This document shows positions 41,771-55,296 of a DNA stretch of 64,000 nucleotides, piece by piece. Location: contig CALYLX010000136.1 of the NCBI GenBank assembly GCA_944990035.1, positions 806,001 through 870,000 of the forward strand, read 5' to 3'. Position numbers and translations under genes: made by a program. The notes under the pieces were generated by a model that had not been told where the DNA came from, did not search any database, and saw only the letters and a list, made by a program, of their open reading frames with translations. The DNA comes from Clitopilus passeckerianus (Eukaryota; Basidiomycota; Agaricomycetes; Agaricales; Entolomataceae). The first letter of the stretch is position 1, and each line of letters starts with the position of its first letter.

Positions 41771-41940
41771 TTCTCGATTGCTTTCGTCATGTTGTATTTG
41801 GTAGCACAAAAAATGGATTGATTCCGTGATAGATTCAGTTAAAGCCGTTTACATCCGCGTCAACGACGATTAAATCAGAGATATTGTATGCACATGGAAA
41901 GTGTCTAGAAAAACATGCGAGCCCAAGCATCGATCAGCGT

Positions 41941-43498
41941 TCATTCCTCGGCAGAGGTAAAGCCAGGTGTCGCCGATTCTGCGGGTTGATTAATCAACGA
42001 CGTCGAGGCGAATGATATCCCAGAAGCCGCCATCGCCATGCCCTTGCAGCAGTAGCGCTTAAGTGTGTCGACCACGTGCGGGATGACGTCCTTATGGACA
42101 TCTTTCCCCCAGAGAATATCCAGATGTTCGTACCCATGCAAGCACCTAGCGACCGTGTGGGCAGGTAACTGGGTCAACATGGTATCAATATCGACCAGGC
42201 TGTCGCAGTCGCCATACATCAGCACGATGGGTGTGACAATGTTGCGTGTTGGGAAGCGGGCGGGTCGGTAGGAGGAGACGGAGGTGCGGAGGACGGGGCT
42301 GATGACTTCGTCGTCATACATCTGGAATGCCGCGTTGCGCATGATTTGGAACCAGTGCACGACGGATTTGACGGAGGCGAAGGAGTAGAGGTGCGCGTAG
42401 GCGGCAATCTTCTGTTGGGTGGATACGTTGAAGCTGCGCCAGTCGAAAAGGAAGGTGAGGGAGTAGTCAATGACTTTGGCAAATAGGGGCGGGTACAGGA
42501 TAGATTGCCACATTGTGGCTGAAGAAAGGATAGATTTCCGTCCGAAAAATAAGAACAAGAGAGCCGGGCTAAGGAAGGACATTAGGAGGGGAGAATTTCG
42601 GCGTCCAAAATGAGACCCACGATGCTTTCATGAGACCATCGACAATGGGAGCGGCCAGACCTGCCGGGCTGAGTGCAGGGGCAAGAGCGATGAAAACATC
42701 GACTTTCTCATTCAGATTGGGGTGGATACTGAGAGCAGCAAAGGCTTGAGCAGTGCCTTGACTAAAACCGATGTAACTGAGCTTTGAGGTCTTGGTGATG
42801 TCAAGGATGTATTCAATAGAATCCGGGATGTCATGCCATGCAAAATCGTCGATGCTGTAGTCCCAAAATTTTGAAGAACTCGGTGCATGATGAATGGACT
42901 TCTTCGAGTACTTGTTGCCTCTAATGAACAGTCAGACAGTAGACACACAAGGCATGCAGAAGGAGACGCACCTATTGTTACCTAGCCATACATCATAGCC
43001 CTGCTCCACAAGCACGAAAGGCAAGGAACGTTCGGCAGTGGTCAAACATATCCAGACCTCGCTATTCATGAGCAGGCCATGATGGAGATAGACGACAGGC
43101 TTCCCGGTGCTGGTTCCGGGGCTTGTTTTCTGCTCTCCTTTCTTCGAGGGCAGCCTGTGGAGCCCGAGCAGATATCCGTCCTTGGTCAGAACGACATGCT
43201 CTTCTGGCGTATACCCGTAAATACTACAGAGGTCGAAGAAATCTCTGGCATTGAGGATCTTCTCTGCAGATTCCTTCTCTTCGGACTTGCGTCTCTCGGG
43301 TTTTCTGCGCCGAGGGTGACGTTTTGTGAGAGAGTCGAAGAGAGTCCTCGAGCGGTTGTAGAACCATTGGATGATCGGGCTCGGTAGAAAGACAATTAAA
43401 AGGCGTATAAAGGCCTCGATTGCAATGAAAATAAAGCCAAAAATGAGAGCAATGTATTCGCGGAAAGAGAGTCTTCCAATAAGAGGAACTTTCGGCAT
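41941..43498 (-). CDS. Membrane-anchored acid-lipase-family hydrolase (steryl ester hydrolase-like)
   Basis: Three exons (introns at about 42910-42970 and 42620-42569) encode about 480 aa. One N-terminal membrane anchor (YIALIFGFIFIAIEAFIRLL) precedes a basic linker. Then comes the lipase-associated region RDFFDLCSIYGYTPEEHVV, the oxyanion HG of YLHHGLLMNSEVW, and a canonical WLGNNRGNKYS block. The nucleophile is IGFSQGTAQ (Ser), the acid is MYGDCDSLVD (Asp), and the His is in GYEHLDILWG. Anchored fungal relatives (Yeh1/Yeh2/Tgl1) hydrolyse steryl esters at lipid droplets or plasma membrane; the substrate here is inferred. Its start is 176 bp from the deaminase start, divergent. Confidence 0.85.
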
Positions 43499-43619
43499 AA
43501 TGGTGATTGTTAGGGGTCATGAGCCATATGGACCGTCAATCAACTTTTTAGGAAGAAACGTTTGCGCACCGAATGGTCAGCTCACCCGGGCATCCGAGAC
43601 CATATGGCTATCGTCCTTG

Positions 43620-43627
43620 TATATAAA
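43620..43627 (+). promoter_or_regulatory. TATA box of glucosamine-6-phosphate deaminase
   Basis: TATATAAA lies 48 bp before the deaminase ATG, inside the 176-bp divergent spacer shared with the lipase gene. No comparable element faces the lipase. Confidence 0.6.
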
Positions 43628-43674
43628 CCCACAGGATGGTGCCTACCACTACTTTTGATTCTTGTCTCTAAACC

Positions 43675-44954
43675 ATGCGTATGTCCTATGAGGACCATGT
43701 TGAACCAATATTTTTGCTAAAAGCCCGTCGTAGGTCTCATCATCCGCGAAGACCCTCCTTCCGTCGGCGATTACATCGCAAACTACATTGCGAAAAGGTG
43801 GAGCACATCGTACTATACATCTCAGCGCTGTGTCTGACGTTCACTAGGATCAATGACTTCAAGCCAACAGCTGACAGACCGTTTGTTCTCGGTCTGCCCA
43901 CTGGCTCATCACCAATCCCAACCTACAAGGCCTTGATTAAGATGGTCAAGGCTGGATCTCTTTCGTAAGTTCTTCTTGTCCCAATCGAATCTTCAATTCT
44001 CACCGTACCCAGTTTCAAGCATGTTGTCACATTCAACATGGACGAGTATGTTGGCATCCCTCGGGAGCACCCCGAGTCTTACCATACCTTCATGTTCCGA
44101 GAGTTCTTCTCCCATGGTGAGTCTTGACAGCTACCCAAGTCCTCCACATGTCCTCACGAGTACTTTTAGTCGACATTCCTCCCAGCCAAGTTAATCTACT
44201 CGACGGCACCGCGGTAGATCTTCTCAAGGAGTGCAAGCGGTACGAGGAGAAGATCAAGTCATATGGTGGTATCGAACTCTTCCTGGGAGGCATTGGCGAA
44301 GACGGCCATATCGCTTTCAATGTTCGTACCTTTTCCTTCCTCAGACTCCGAGCAGTGGGCTCACCCAACGTATAGGAACCTGGTTAGCCTCCATTCTTCT
44401 GTCTTGAATCCGTAACGTGGACTCATTCTGTGCCCAGGTTCTTCTCTCTCTTCCAGGACCCGTATAAAGACACTTGCCTATGACACTATCCTTGCAAATG
44501 CTCGCTTTTTCAACAACGATGTCTCTGCTGTTCCAAGGATGGCGCTTACTGTTGGTGTCGCTACTGTCCTTGAGAGCCGAGAGGTTGTCATCGTTGTCAC
44601 TGGTCTCAAGAAGGCCCTCGCTCTGAGCAAGGCTATCGGTGGGTTGACCTGATCATACTGTGCTTGCAACATATTGATTTCCCCACCTTCAGAGGAGGGC
44701 GTTAACCACTTGTGGACCCTGTCTGCCTTGCAGCAGCATCCTTGGGCGTTGATTGTTGTCGATGAGGACGCAACCTCTGGTACGCTATAATTGACCTTTG
44801 AGAAACACCGGTGACTAACTGTTTGCCTATAGAACTCCGTGTCAAGACCGTGAAGTACTTCAAGTCTATCGAACGTGTCCAAGACGAAGTTGAGCAACAC
44901 CACGCTCAGCTCAAGGCCAACGAAATTCTTCAGAAGCAAGTTGATCACTCTTAG
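43675..44954 (+). CDS. NAG1: Glucosamine-6-phosphate deaminase/isomerase
   Basis: This converts GlcN6P to fructose-6-P plus ammonia in chitin/GlcNAc catabolism. The first coding exon is only ATGC (43675-43678). The intron at 43679-43733 then gives [19 protein letters not shown]. Motifs: [92 protein letters not shown], and [15 protein letters not shown]. The catalytic Asp (NMDEY) and the general-base region ([10 protein letters not shown]) are present. A 7-nt exon (44376-44382, GAACCTG) encodes the EPG join. About nine exons end at TAG 44952-44954, in frame throughout. Fungal genomes often cluster it with GlcNAc kinase and deacetylase; neither is here. Confidence 0.93.
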
Positions 44955-45322
44955 ATTGAAGCACCCCGTCCCTTGCTGCATGATTTACATATAAATAGTT
45001 TAGTCTTGTGTTCAATGCCATGCTGCCTTGGGAATCATGTCGTATAGAGAGCTCATTCAGAACGGAGGCAAATATTTTACACCTAGAAAGCCTCGGAGCC
45101 GTTATTGCTTTCCATTCAGTAGCCCGTCCCGTTAATTAGAAAGTAGACGTCATTGTATTTGTTAGAATATAGAACACAAATATATATTTTATCGGGTATT
45201 TCTATCTAGTTGAGAAGTCCGAAACTTTTTATGAGATCGAGCCGTAAAAAGCAACAAATCAGACAGGCAAGGCACAAATATAATAATGTTACATTCATCG
45301 CGCTACCATTTCCGCGGCTATT
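44955..45322. other. Convergent 3' intergenic region, 368 bp
   Basis: This lies between the deaminase and glucoamylase stops. It is AT-rich with a tatatatttt stretch near 45180-45190. No coding or structural RNA signal is seen. Confidence 0.4.
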
Positions 45323-47436
<2,114 letters not shown>

Positions 47437-47489
47437 TGCAGACGAATGGAATGAACGAATGCTGAGGATTGAGTGCCAATTCTGCTGGG

Positions 47490-47497
47490 TTTTTATA
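47490..47497 (-). promoter_or_regulatory. TATA box of the glucoamylase gene
   Basis: Read on the minus strand, TATAAAAA sits 54 bp before the glucoamylase ATG at 47436, in the normal position for a TATA-driven, inducible fungal gene. Confidence 0.6.
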
Positions 47498-48231
47498 GCC
47501 GGACTGAGGGTCTATTTCCTGCTCGTTGTCGCCATGAACGTCAGCATTCTACAAGTCGCTACAGCGAGCGCATGGTACTGTATAGCAGCTGTCTAACCAG
47601 CATACTGGAAACAGGGTCGGTCCGCCTTCACGGGGAGACTAATTTGGGAAACGATGGTGAACGTGACCATTCAAGAAATCGACAATGTGGTAGGTTATTC
47701 TACCTGAACGTCGATCATTGGCATATGAATTTCCCATCTGAACATTCTGTTGAGGCGTTTAGCTGGTTACCACCGCAGAAGGAACAGAAGCCATGCGGAC
47801 CCGACCAGCCTCCATATGATGCGCACTTGTCTTCCCGGTCATTTGGGTGCTCAACGGTGCCAAATCTTCTTCCCCTGATCGATGTAATTGAGGAAATGAC
47901 GATGGTGGGGTAGCAGAACCGCGTTCGTGAGAGGCCGGTGCATCGCTCGACCTGAATTGCCCATATCCGTCAAACCAACGAAATAACCTTTGCTTCCCGT
48001 CCCTTCGGAAATATCGGTCAAGTGAAGATCAGTGACTTCCCGCCTTTTCAACACCGAGCATCGTCTTCCTCTTGTCCAATAGTGAGATCGGTCGGCGTCG
48101 GGTTGTGGGGTATCAACTGGGGTTCGATAGTCGGATCATGATGAAGCAAATCGAAAGCATGAGCATTGCGGCAAGTGAAAGAACATGTGCATCGATGTAT
48201 GTAGTCTATTTTCCAACTGAAAGCGCAACTG
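47498..48231 (-). promoter_or_regulatory. Upstream region of glucoamylase, about 730 bp
   Basis: This lies between the TFIIIA stop and the glucoamylase TATA box. GTGGGG at 47905-47910 and 48105-48110 fits the SYGGRG consensus bound by CreA/Mig1 glucose repressors. Repression of glucoamylase by glucose is known in other fungi but is inferred here. A 147-codon ORF at 47473-47913 (plus) overlaps the region and looks fortuitous. Confidence 0.35.
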
Positions 48232-49936
48232 TCAGAGTCCGGTTATCGCATTATCACAGTTCAGTGCCTTGGCCAATGCAGCCTTTCTTTCTGCCTTCAC
48301 CCACCATTCAACCTTCTCCTTGTCAACCTCAAAATTGTGTGTACCTTTCAAATGACGGCGTAGGTCGTATGGCCTCCGGAAGGCGTAGTCGCAGGTCGTA
48401 TCTACAGGCGAACGGCCAATATTCGCAGGAACTTTATGTTGTGGAGAAAATTCTGAACGTTCTAAAGCCACCGAAGCCGCTTGGAATTCGATCTGGTCAA
48501 GCCTTGGCCACGGACAGTACAGCGCCGCAAATTTGGAAACGTTCGTTTGCGCTCGTTCTGCGTATGATTTCCCAGTGATGAGGTCAATGTCCAGGACATC
48601 GGACTCGGTGTCTGTGAGTCCCTCGTCCCTGAGGGTTGCCGTTTCGAATTCGTCGTCAGATGACGAAGAGGCAGCGTGGACTTTGGCTGAGTGTCGCTGG
48701 AGAAGATGCTTGTATCCAAAGCTTTTTCCGCAGCCTTCGTGTGAACAGATGAAATCTCTTCTCCCCAGATGAGCGACTTTAACGTGAGTTGTCAAGGCTT
48801 TCTTCTGTTAAAGGAATGAGATCTCAAGTGATAACTAGGTCAAGGGGGTGGAGTAATTACCGATTTGAAATCTTTCAGACAATCCTTTACATCACACTTC
48901 CAATCTCTCCCAGTCTCTCCCCCGCGCCTTCTCTTCCGGGGTATGGGGTTCTCTTCGTCTTCTTGGTCTGAATCAAGGGACCTCTCTAAATCCTTTTCTA
49001 GATCATGTTGCTCGTGCAACTTTTGATGAGCGCGCAGGCCTTTTTGTGAGGCAAACACTCGTCCGTTACACTCGGGATGGGAGCAGGTTGGCGGATGTGC
49101 TGTACGGATATGGTGTTGTAACGAAGTCCAAGTGGGGAAGTAATTTGGCAGCATGCCAGGTTCGGGCAGGCACGCTTGGTCAACACAGGTATATCGATGT
49201 TCTGCAGAGAGGAAATTGAGTTGAAACGTTTCCCATAAGATTGAGGATCTCGACGAACCGTCATGAGTTTTCGCATGGTTGCGGAGATGCTGATTCGTTC
49301 GAAAAGTCTTGGTGCAGCCTTCGTGCTCACAAATATAGGGCTTTGCACCCGGAGGCATATGCTCGATGCAAATATGGGTCCGTAGTTGGTTGTGCTTGGA
49401 GAACGCCTGATCACAGCCATCTTCGGTACAATGAAAGGGTTTGGCACCATTGTGCCAGTCTACATGTGCCCGTAAGTGTTGGAGAGTCCAGAAGCGTTTT
49501 GTGCAGTCTGGTGCGGTGCATTCTAGAGGACGATCTGATTCTGGAAGGTGAGTCCGGGTATGAGCTTGCAAATGAGTTTCGCGTAAGTATGATTTCCCGC
49601 AGGTAAAGCATCTGAATGGGCGCTAGCTTCTGATCAACCTCAAGTAATCCGACATAGAATAAGCCAAGTTACCTCTCCGGTATGCGACCGTTCGTGTTCT
49701 GACAGACGTGAAGGCTTGGTATAAGATTTTCCGCATCCTTCAAATGTGCATCGGAATTTTTTCTTAGTACTTGGTATCAGTGCTCCATTGACGAGTATTG
49801 GTGGTCTTGAAGACTTGAGGGAGAGGTTCAAAGGACCAGCAAAGTCACTAGGCTCAGGACTAGACGATAGTCGAAGCACCAGAGGGTCATTACGCGTTCT
49901 TCGTTTGCCCAGTACGGTGGCGGTCGTCGTCGCCAT
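48232..49936 (-). CDS. TFC2: Transcription factor IIIA (C2H2 zinc fingers)
   Basis: Four main exons from ATG 49936 to TGA 48232-48234 encode about 480 aa. Nine C2H2 fingers are visible in tandem, starting FRCTFEGCGKSYTKPSRL and ending FICSHEGCGKSFGYKHLL, joined by TFIIIA-like linkers. A tenth, C-terminal finger-like block (CDYAFRRPYDLRRHLKGTH) keeps its histidine end but its first Cys is displaced by an insert. A basic acidic-flanked stretch (NPIPRKRRRGGE) lies between fingers 7 and 8. The long insert inside finger 6 (CVDQACLPEPGMLPNYFP) is also seen in fungal TFIIIA. The protein starts 5S rRNA gene transcription. It is divergent from the four-helix gene with a 178-bp spacer. Confidence 0.85.
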
Positions 49937-50114
49937 CTTCAGCGTCCAAAATTATGTGACAATTCCCGTCACAGATATGGTCACACTTTACCTCTTGGAA
50001 TTGAACCCCATAGTCTGATCTCGAATCGAGCTGTTCAGCCGCCCCGGGCTACATTGCAATGGCTAAAGAAAATGCTGATATCAGTGCTACGCTACCTTTC
50101 CTAAGGCGCCCGCC
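49937..50114. promoter_or_regulatory. 178-bp bidirectional promoter (TFIIIA / membrane protein)
   Basis: This is the whole gap between two divergent start codons. It contains a GC-rich patch (ccgccccgggc at about 50039-50049) and no TATA box. Confidence 0.45.
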
Positions 50115-51093
50115 ATGCATTTTCAATTATTCCGCCAGTGCCTTCTTGGTACGTTGATATTATTGCGGCTTTAGCTACTACTAGGAGCTAATCATTCCTC
50201 AGTTACCGTCATATTGATTTCAATTGCTTCAATATCCATTTGTCTCAAAATGTTACCTCCCTTGCGACTTATGAAAACCTTGTATCTGTCTACCGCGGTG
50301 CAAACGGCCTACATAATAAGGTCATTCTACTCGTAAGTCACGCAGCAAGATCGAAATGAGCGCAAACTGACATACAAGTTTATCAATAGAATTGGCCGCA
50401 AGCCTCTTTGGAAAAGTGCTCAGGGCATAGGTACTGAACTCATCGGGCTATTCATACTATTGCCTTTCGAAGCGGGTAAATGCCGATCATTCAGATTATC
50501 GATGTCTTGTGGTAACAGCCTTCATTCGTAGTGCTCGCTCTCATTATCAGCACGGGCGCACTGGAAGAAAAGGGGTCAGAGCAGCTCCCAGGTGCTGTTC
50601 TAGCACTGGTCCTTGTTGGAACTTTACTGAGTAAGCTTTCACACGAAGGATAATCTGAAGACACCTGACTTTTTGTCAAGACTTCGTTTATACGGTCTGC
50701 CTTCTGATAGCTTCTGTGTTGACTGCAGTCTTCTTTGATTTTGATATCTGGCTCAGAGATATCGATTCCTCGCCTTGTCCATTTCCCGGGCCAGTCTTAC
50801 TCGCGTGGTTGCATGATAAATGGGTTAATTTCGGTCAGGGATCTGGGGATAAAGGCAAAAGGATATCATCTACGAAGCACTATTGCCTTCCTGGATGCAA
50901 CTGCCAGACTAAACTCGCAGGCTCGGACGATGACTTGGAGACAATGGGAATTCCATCGCGCGGGCAAACCCCTCGTCCAAATCCATCTGAAGAATGCTTG
51001 ATTCGCGATACGTCGCGCCCCCGGTCACTGGTTCGTATACCTAATGCTGCAGAACAAAGACATGTTATTCCTGTTGCATTCGAAGTTGCATAG
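50115..51093 (+). CDS. Four-helix membrane protein, unknown family
   Basis: Five exons, in frame, run from ATG 50115 to TAG 51091-51093 (about 240 aa). Predicted helices: LVTVILISIASISICLKML, LYLSTAVQTAYIIRSF, LIGLFILLPFEAVLALIIS, LPGAVLALVLVGTLLNFVY continuing into CLLIASVLTAVFF. The C-terminal third is a soluble Ser/Arg/Pro-rich tail with a Cys-rich patch (HYCLPGCNCQTK). The topology is clear but I recognise no family. It may be restricted to mushrooms (inference). Confidence 0.65.
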
Positions 51094-51251
51094 CCCTTTG
51101 TACATCGAATAATACGTAATAAAAGTCCTTGACACGACTTGTCACGGTGTGACAGACGCGTCCCACTGGTCATGCACAACTTTACGCTGTCGCCCACGCT
51201 GACGAGTAGACAGAGCTTAGTCATCAACGCGTTTGGGTTCCTCCTTCCAAG

Positions 51252-54200
51252 ATGGCCACAAGAAACCTGGCGCTGAGGATTCTCTATACGATAAATAGCT
51301 CGCCTCAGTATATCCTTGCTCGCTCATTTTCACCCATCGTCGCCACACTCGTTGGCGAAGCTCCTTACCAGTATGCCACGGCTCCTCTCAAAGCGTGTCT
51401 CGATGCCATATGCCGGTCTAGTCCGGAGCTCATTCAAGACTGTTCACGCGATTATTCTATCTACGTTTTGGACCCCCTCGAATCGAACACGGCACCTACA
51501 CCTATCAGTATTTCGTCTGGCGCGGCTTCATCCTCCAATACAACTGGAAACGCCCAATCACAAGCACCCCGTGGAGTCGCCGTCGGACTTGGTTTGATGT
51601 CTTGGGCTCTGGCAGACGGCAGCGATGCGGTTCAAGCAACGGGCACCCTCATCAGATTACCAACAGGCCAGGATGCCGTAGAAGTCATATTTGCACTACG
51701 CGAAGTGAGCAAATTCATTTACCACATCATACTCGGCACTGAGCGATATTTTAGACTACAGCGACACAGAAAGCATCTCAACCGCCCAGTACATCTGGGT
51801 CAACATGGGGTAATTCAAATTCTCGATTTTGCATTCCCAGTTTCTGGAGCTTTGTTTTTCTTCAGGGGCCTCAAGTACTACTTCGCACCCAAGCAATCAT
51901 CAAATCAATGCCGTGGCGTCGTCCTCACGGACCGGCCTTCCAACTTCACTCCACGGAACTTCTTCCACACCTACAGATGCTGGCACGCTTGCAACTATAG
52001 CCTCCATTCAAATGCGTTCCCAGAGCAAACGTCCCAGGTCGAAGAAACCTTCACAAAGGCTAGGTGCACCGAGTAGCGAAGCCGACAAACTCTTGCTCGC
52101 TCAGGATGTCTACATAGGCCCCATCAAGAAGAAAGGTCGACCTGTTAGGTCAATTAGTACAGCTTCTTTCGCTGAGGAATCCAAAGGCCAGGAGAACTCC
52201 GGGTCGGCGAACAGTGCAAATCACGCCCATTCAATACTTTCTTCGGGCGATTCTTCACAAACCGTCACGAACGGACCAAGTATTCAGGACATCCTCTCTC
52301 TATTAGCATCTACGACCGCACAAGTTTCGAATCCGATCCAGACTACCGTCCTGTCTGCTGCCCTTGGGAGTATTGATGCCTCCTCAGGATCCAATACCTC
52401 GGATTCAGGGCAGAACCCCGACCTTGTCAGCGCGTTGAAGACGCTCCTCGGTGCTGTTTCTCAACAGCAAGCAGCGCCTACACAATCTGAACTGCAGGAC
52501 AATCGACCAGCGAGACCCCGATCACCAGACGACGAGATTGTTGTGCTCGACAAAGAGAATGTCAACCCGACTGCTTTCCGTAAGAGGGTTCCTGATGGAA
52601 AGCCCCTGGGAGCATCCAACTCCTCACACGAAGAGAACAACCGTGACCGAAGGCTGAGCAACCGGTCGAACATCAACCGGATCCACCCCCTCCCTCCTCT
52701 TCCACCATATCAACAACATCGAGCATTGGAAGGAAGCGAACGCTAAGTGACTTCATGGACGAGCGAGAAGCCTCCAGAGAAAGGCAAAACTTACCAGCCT
52801 GATGGATAAAAGGGATGCTCATCGACTAGCCCATTCCATGCGACCTTCTGCCGAATCCTCCGTGCATCGATATTATCCTCGAGTTGCAGGTAGTGATGCC
52901 CCGAGGGTAAGTGGGTCCAACTCGTATTACAGGACGGCCATCGACTGTACAACATCTCCTCTCAGAGCTAGCAGCAGCTTCACCTCCAGCTTCCGCTCTC
53001 AAAACTCCGAGAATGCGAACCCATTTTCCCACAGAACCCTCCTGAGTAGCCCTACGCGGCCTACTAGGGTTGTATCGGCCTCTTCCCCTGTGCGGCCTGT
53101 GGTAGCTAAAGCACGAAAGCCGTATGTGGTCCCTGCATGGGCTCGGACAGGCACCGCGACCCAGCCAAGGCTCTCCGAACAGGCTCAGAGAGCCCTCGAG
53201 GAACAGGAGAAACGGAAGAAAGAGGAGAAAGCGCAGCGGAAGGCCATGAAGGCCAACCCCGAACGGGAAAATAAACGGAGATGTGCCAGGACGCCAAGTC
53301 CTGAGCCGCCATCCAGCTCTCAGGATAGTTATGTCCCAACTTTGATGCAACCCCCGCAGACGCCCAAGCGAGCGTCCAAGCCTCCTCCCGTCCCCGCCAT
53401 GAGCTACCCAGTCTTTGCAAGTAGTTCCCCTGGCACTAGTGCTTCGTTATTCAGGACACCGTCGACACCCAAACGGCAGACACCCCTACGCCCGACACCT
53501 CGTAAAGTCAGCTTTCCTGTCACGCCCAAGAGGAGAGCTGCATCGGTGTTTGGCAGTCCTTCTGCGGACGGTTCTCTTTTCACGCCTGTAGCTCTCTTTA
53601 CTCCGAAAACACCATCTTTGGCTGCACTAAGGGCGTCATGTAGCCCCACGCGACCTCGAGCTAAGAATCCAGACACACATGGGAGTGATGGTGACGTAGA
53701 AGACGAGTTGGACCGCGAACTGGACAGTGCTATGGAAGAACTCGCCAGTTCTCAGGTCACATCCGAGTCTGGCGATGACGACCAGTCCATAGACGAGGAC
53801 TACATTCCATCAAGTTCGGAACTTTCAACTTCGACTGCTTCGACCGCTGGGACTTGTACTCCAGTACGATCCGTGACTCCACCACCGAAAGAACATTGGG
53901 AAGGCCTACCCCCGTCCTCGCCAATCCCACCATCAAGTCCTATGCAGATACCTCAGGATTTAGATGACTCGGATGATGACGATCGTGAACTACCAGTGGC
54001 CACATCCGAGGCTGAGCCAGATGCGGTTTTCAGCAATAGCAACAGCGAGGCCAATACACCTTCCTACTCAGAGTCTCCTCTGCCGACGTCGGAAAGCGAG
54101 CAAGCCCAGTCCGTGGCAGAAAGCGCAATTGACGGCCAAGATTATGATCTCTTCCCGGCGTTTACTGCACAACAAGAGACCAGGGAGATGCTTACCTTCA

Positions 54201-54487
54201 ATTCCGATTCAAGCTTTTTTGACGCCTTCAGCGACCCGAATGTTGGGCTGCAGTTCCACGAGGGAGACTTCGGCGCAGTCCCCGAAGACCTGCTGCAAGG
54301 GCTGACAGCGGAGCACGATTTGACCCAGTTCCTGGAGAGCTGCAAATCGCTGGCGGGGATGTGCCAGAATAATGGCGACGCTGACAACTCGGAAGCTGCA
54401 GCTTCTTTAGAAAGTTTGTTCCAGAATATAGACCCTGAGAAATTTGCGGAGGAACTCCAGGGCTTGTATAGTGGTTGTGTAGTCTAG
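51252..54487 (+). CDS. Spt21/Ams2-like transcription regulator, two apparent frameshifts
   Basis: The N-terminal domain (ALRILYTINSSPQYILARS, ACLDAICRSSPELIQDCSRD, GVAVGLGLMSWALAD, VQATGTLIRLPTGQDAVEV) matches what I recall of the Ams2/Spt21 N-terminal domain. Spt21 controls histone gene expression and silencing. A long disordered, Ser/Pro-rich body follows, with KRTLSDFMDERE, a charged coiled stretch (EEQEKRKKEEKAQRKAMKA), many TPxK-type sites, and an acidic C-terminus ending at TAG 54485-54487. The frame breaks twice by one missing base: near 52636-52650 (before the block ending IGRKRTLSDF) and near 52780-52800 (before MDKRDAHRLAHSMRPS). No introns can account for these. If rejoined, the protein is about 1030 aa. 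Confidence 0.7.
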
Positions 54488-54668
54488 GACCTACTCATTG
54501 TGCATATCATAATTATGTCTTCATTACAGTATCCTGTTATTACCCACATCTCTTTTTGTTTGTTTGTTACACGAATATCTCCTGTATCAGTTAATGTAAC
54601 GCATACACGCCTTGTCCACTCTCAGACGCTTTGAGGTTCAGTCACTCTGACAGGCAAAGGTTTTCGAG
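54488..54668. other. 3' flank of Spt21-like gene, ending in GAG target site
   Basis: Short 3' UTR-like sequence. The last three bases (GAG, 54666-54668) match the three bases after the palindromic element (55297-55299). Confidence 0.5.
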
Positions 54669-55296
54669 CACTCCAGGGTGTGATCCATGTTTCCTGAGGA
54701 GAAACGGGCTAGGAAAAGTTATTTCTTTATCTCGGGCACATTTTTACATAGAGAAGATTATAGGAGGAAAATGATGAAAACTTTTGAAATGTTTCCTATG
54801 GTACGACGCCCAAGAAACGTGGAATGTTTTTCTCTCGGAAACTCTTTAGAGAAGTTTTGGATGTTTCTATCCAAAAGAGGTTAAGTTTTTTGTCTGATCA
54901 TCTCATCAGAAACATTCATCTTAGGGTATTTCCATAGTAAAAACAACACATGTTTTTGAAATTTACCATGTTTACTCCGGAAACATGCAAGAAATTGGCT
55001 AAATTATAAGTTCTTTTTGCCTAGAAATGTCCGAAGATGTATGTTTCCATTGAAATTATTCGACAGAAAACTTGACCTTTTTTGACCAGAAACACTCAAA
55101 ATTTCTCTGAAAGGTTTCCACAAGAACAACGATACAAGTTTCTTGAGCCAAATACCGTAAAAAACATTTCAGAATTTTTCATAACTTTTCTCCTAGATAC
55201 ATCTATAATCTTTCCTACATAAAAATGTGCCCAAGAAAACGAGTAACTTTTCCTCGCCCATTTTTCCTCGGGAAACACCCATCACACTCCGGAGTG
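54669..55296. mobile_element. Long inverted-repeat MITE/foldback element, 628 bp
   Basis: The left half reads CACTCCAGGGTGTGATCCAT inward. The right end, reverse-complemented, reads CACTCCGGAGTGTGATGGGT. The similarity continues with scattered mismatches across about 300 bp per arm, for example (A)GGAAAAGTTA, GGGCACATTTTTA, AAGATTATA, AGAAAAGTTATGAAAA-like and GTTTCCGGAGTAAACATG blocks. The centre is a short perfect hairpin at 54967-54987 (CATGTTT ... AAACATG). It is AT-rich, without a transposase, and flanked by GAG on both sides. CACT ends with a 3-bp duplication are the hallmarks of CACTA (CMC) DNA transposons, so this is probably a non-autonomous CACTA-like element (inference). Confidence 0.8.

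Noticed and set aside
42569..42620. Apparent frameshift in the lipase (frame ending PKFSPPNVLP-stop)
   Set aside because: A 52-nt GT-AG intron here joins LMKAS to PALLFLFFGRK in frame, so the gene is intact.
47473..47913. 147-codon plus-strand ORF upstream of glucoamylase
   Set aside because: It overlaps the glucoamylase promoter antisense, has no domain, and its composition is unlike neighbouring exons.
54687..55278. ORFs of 60-65 codons on each strand inside the inverted repeat
   Set aside because: They are mirror images of the same repeat sequence (both begin MFPEEK), not independent genes.
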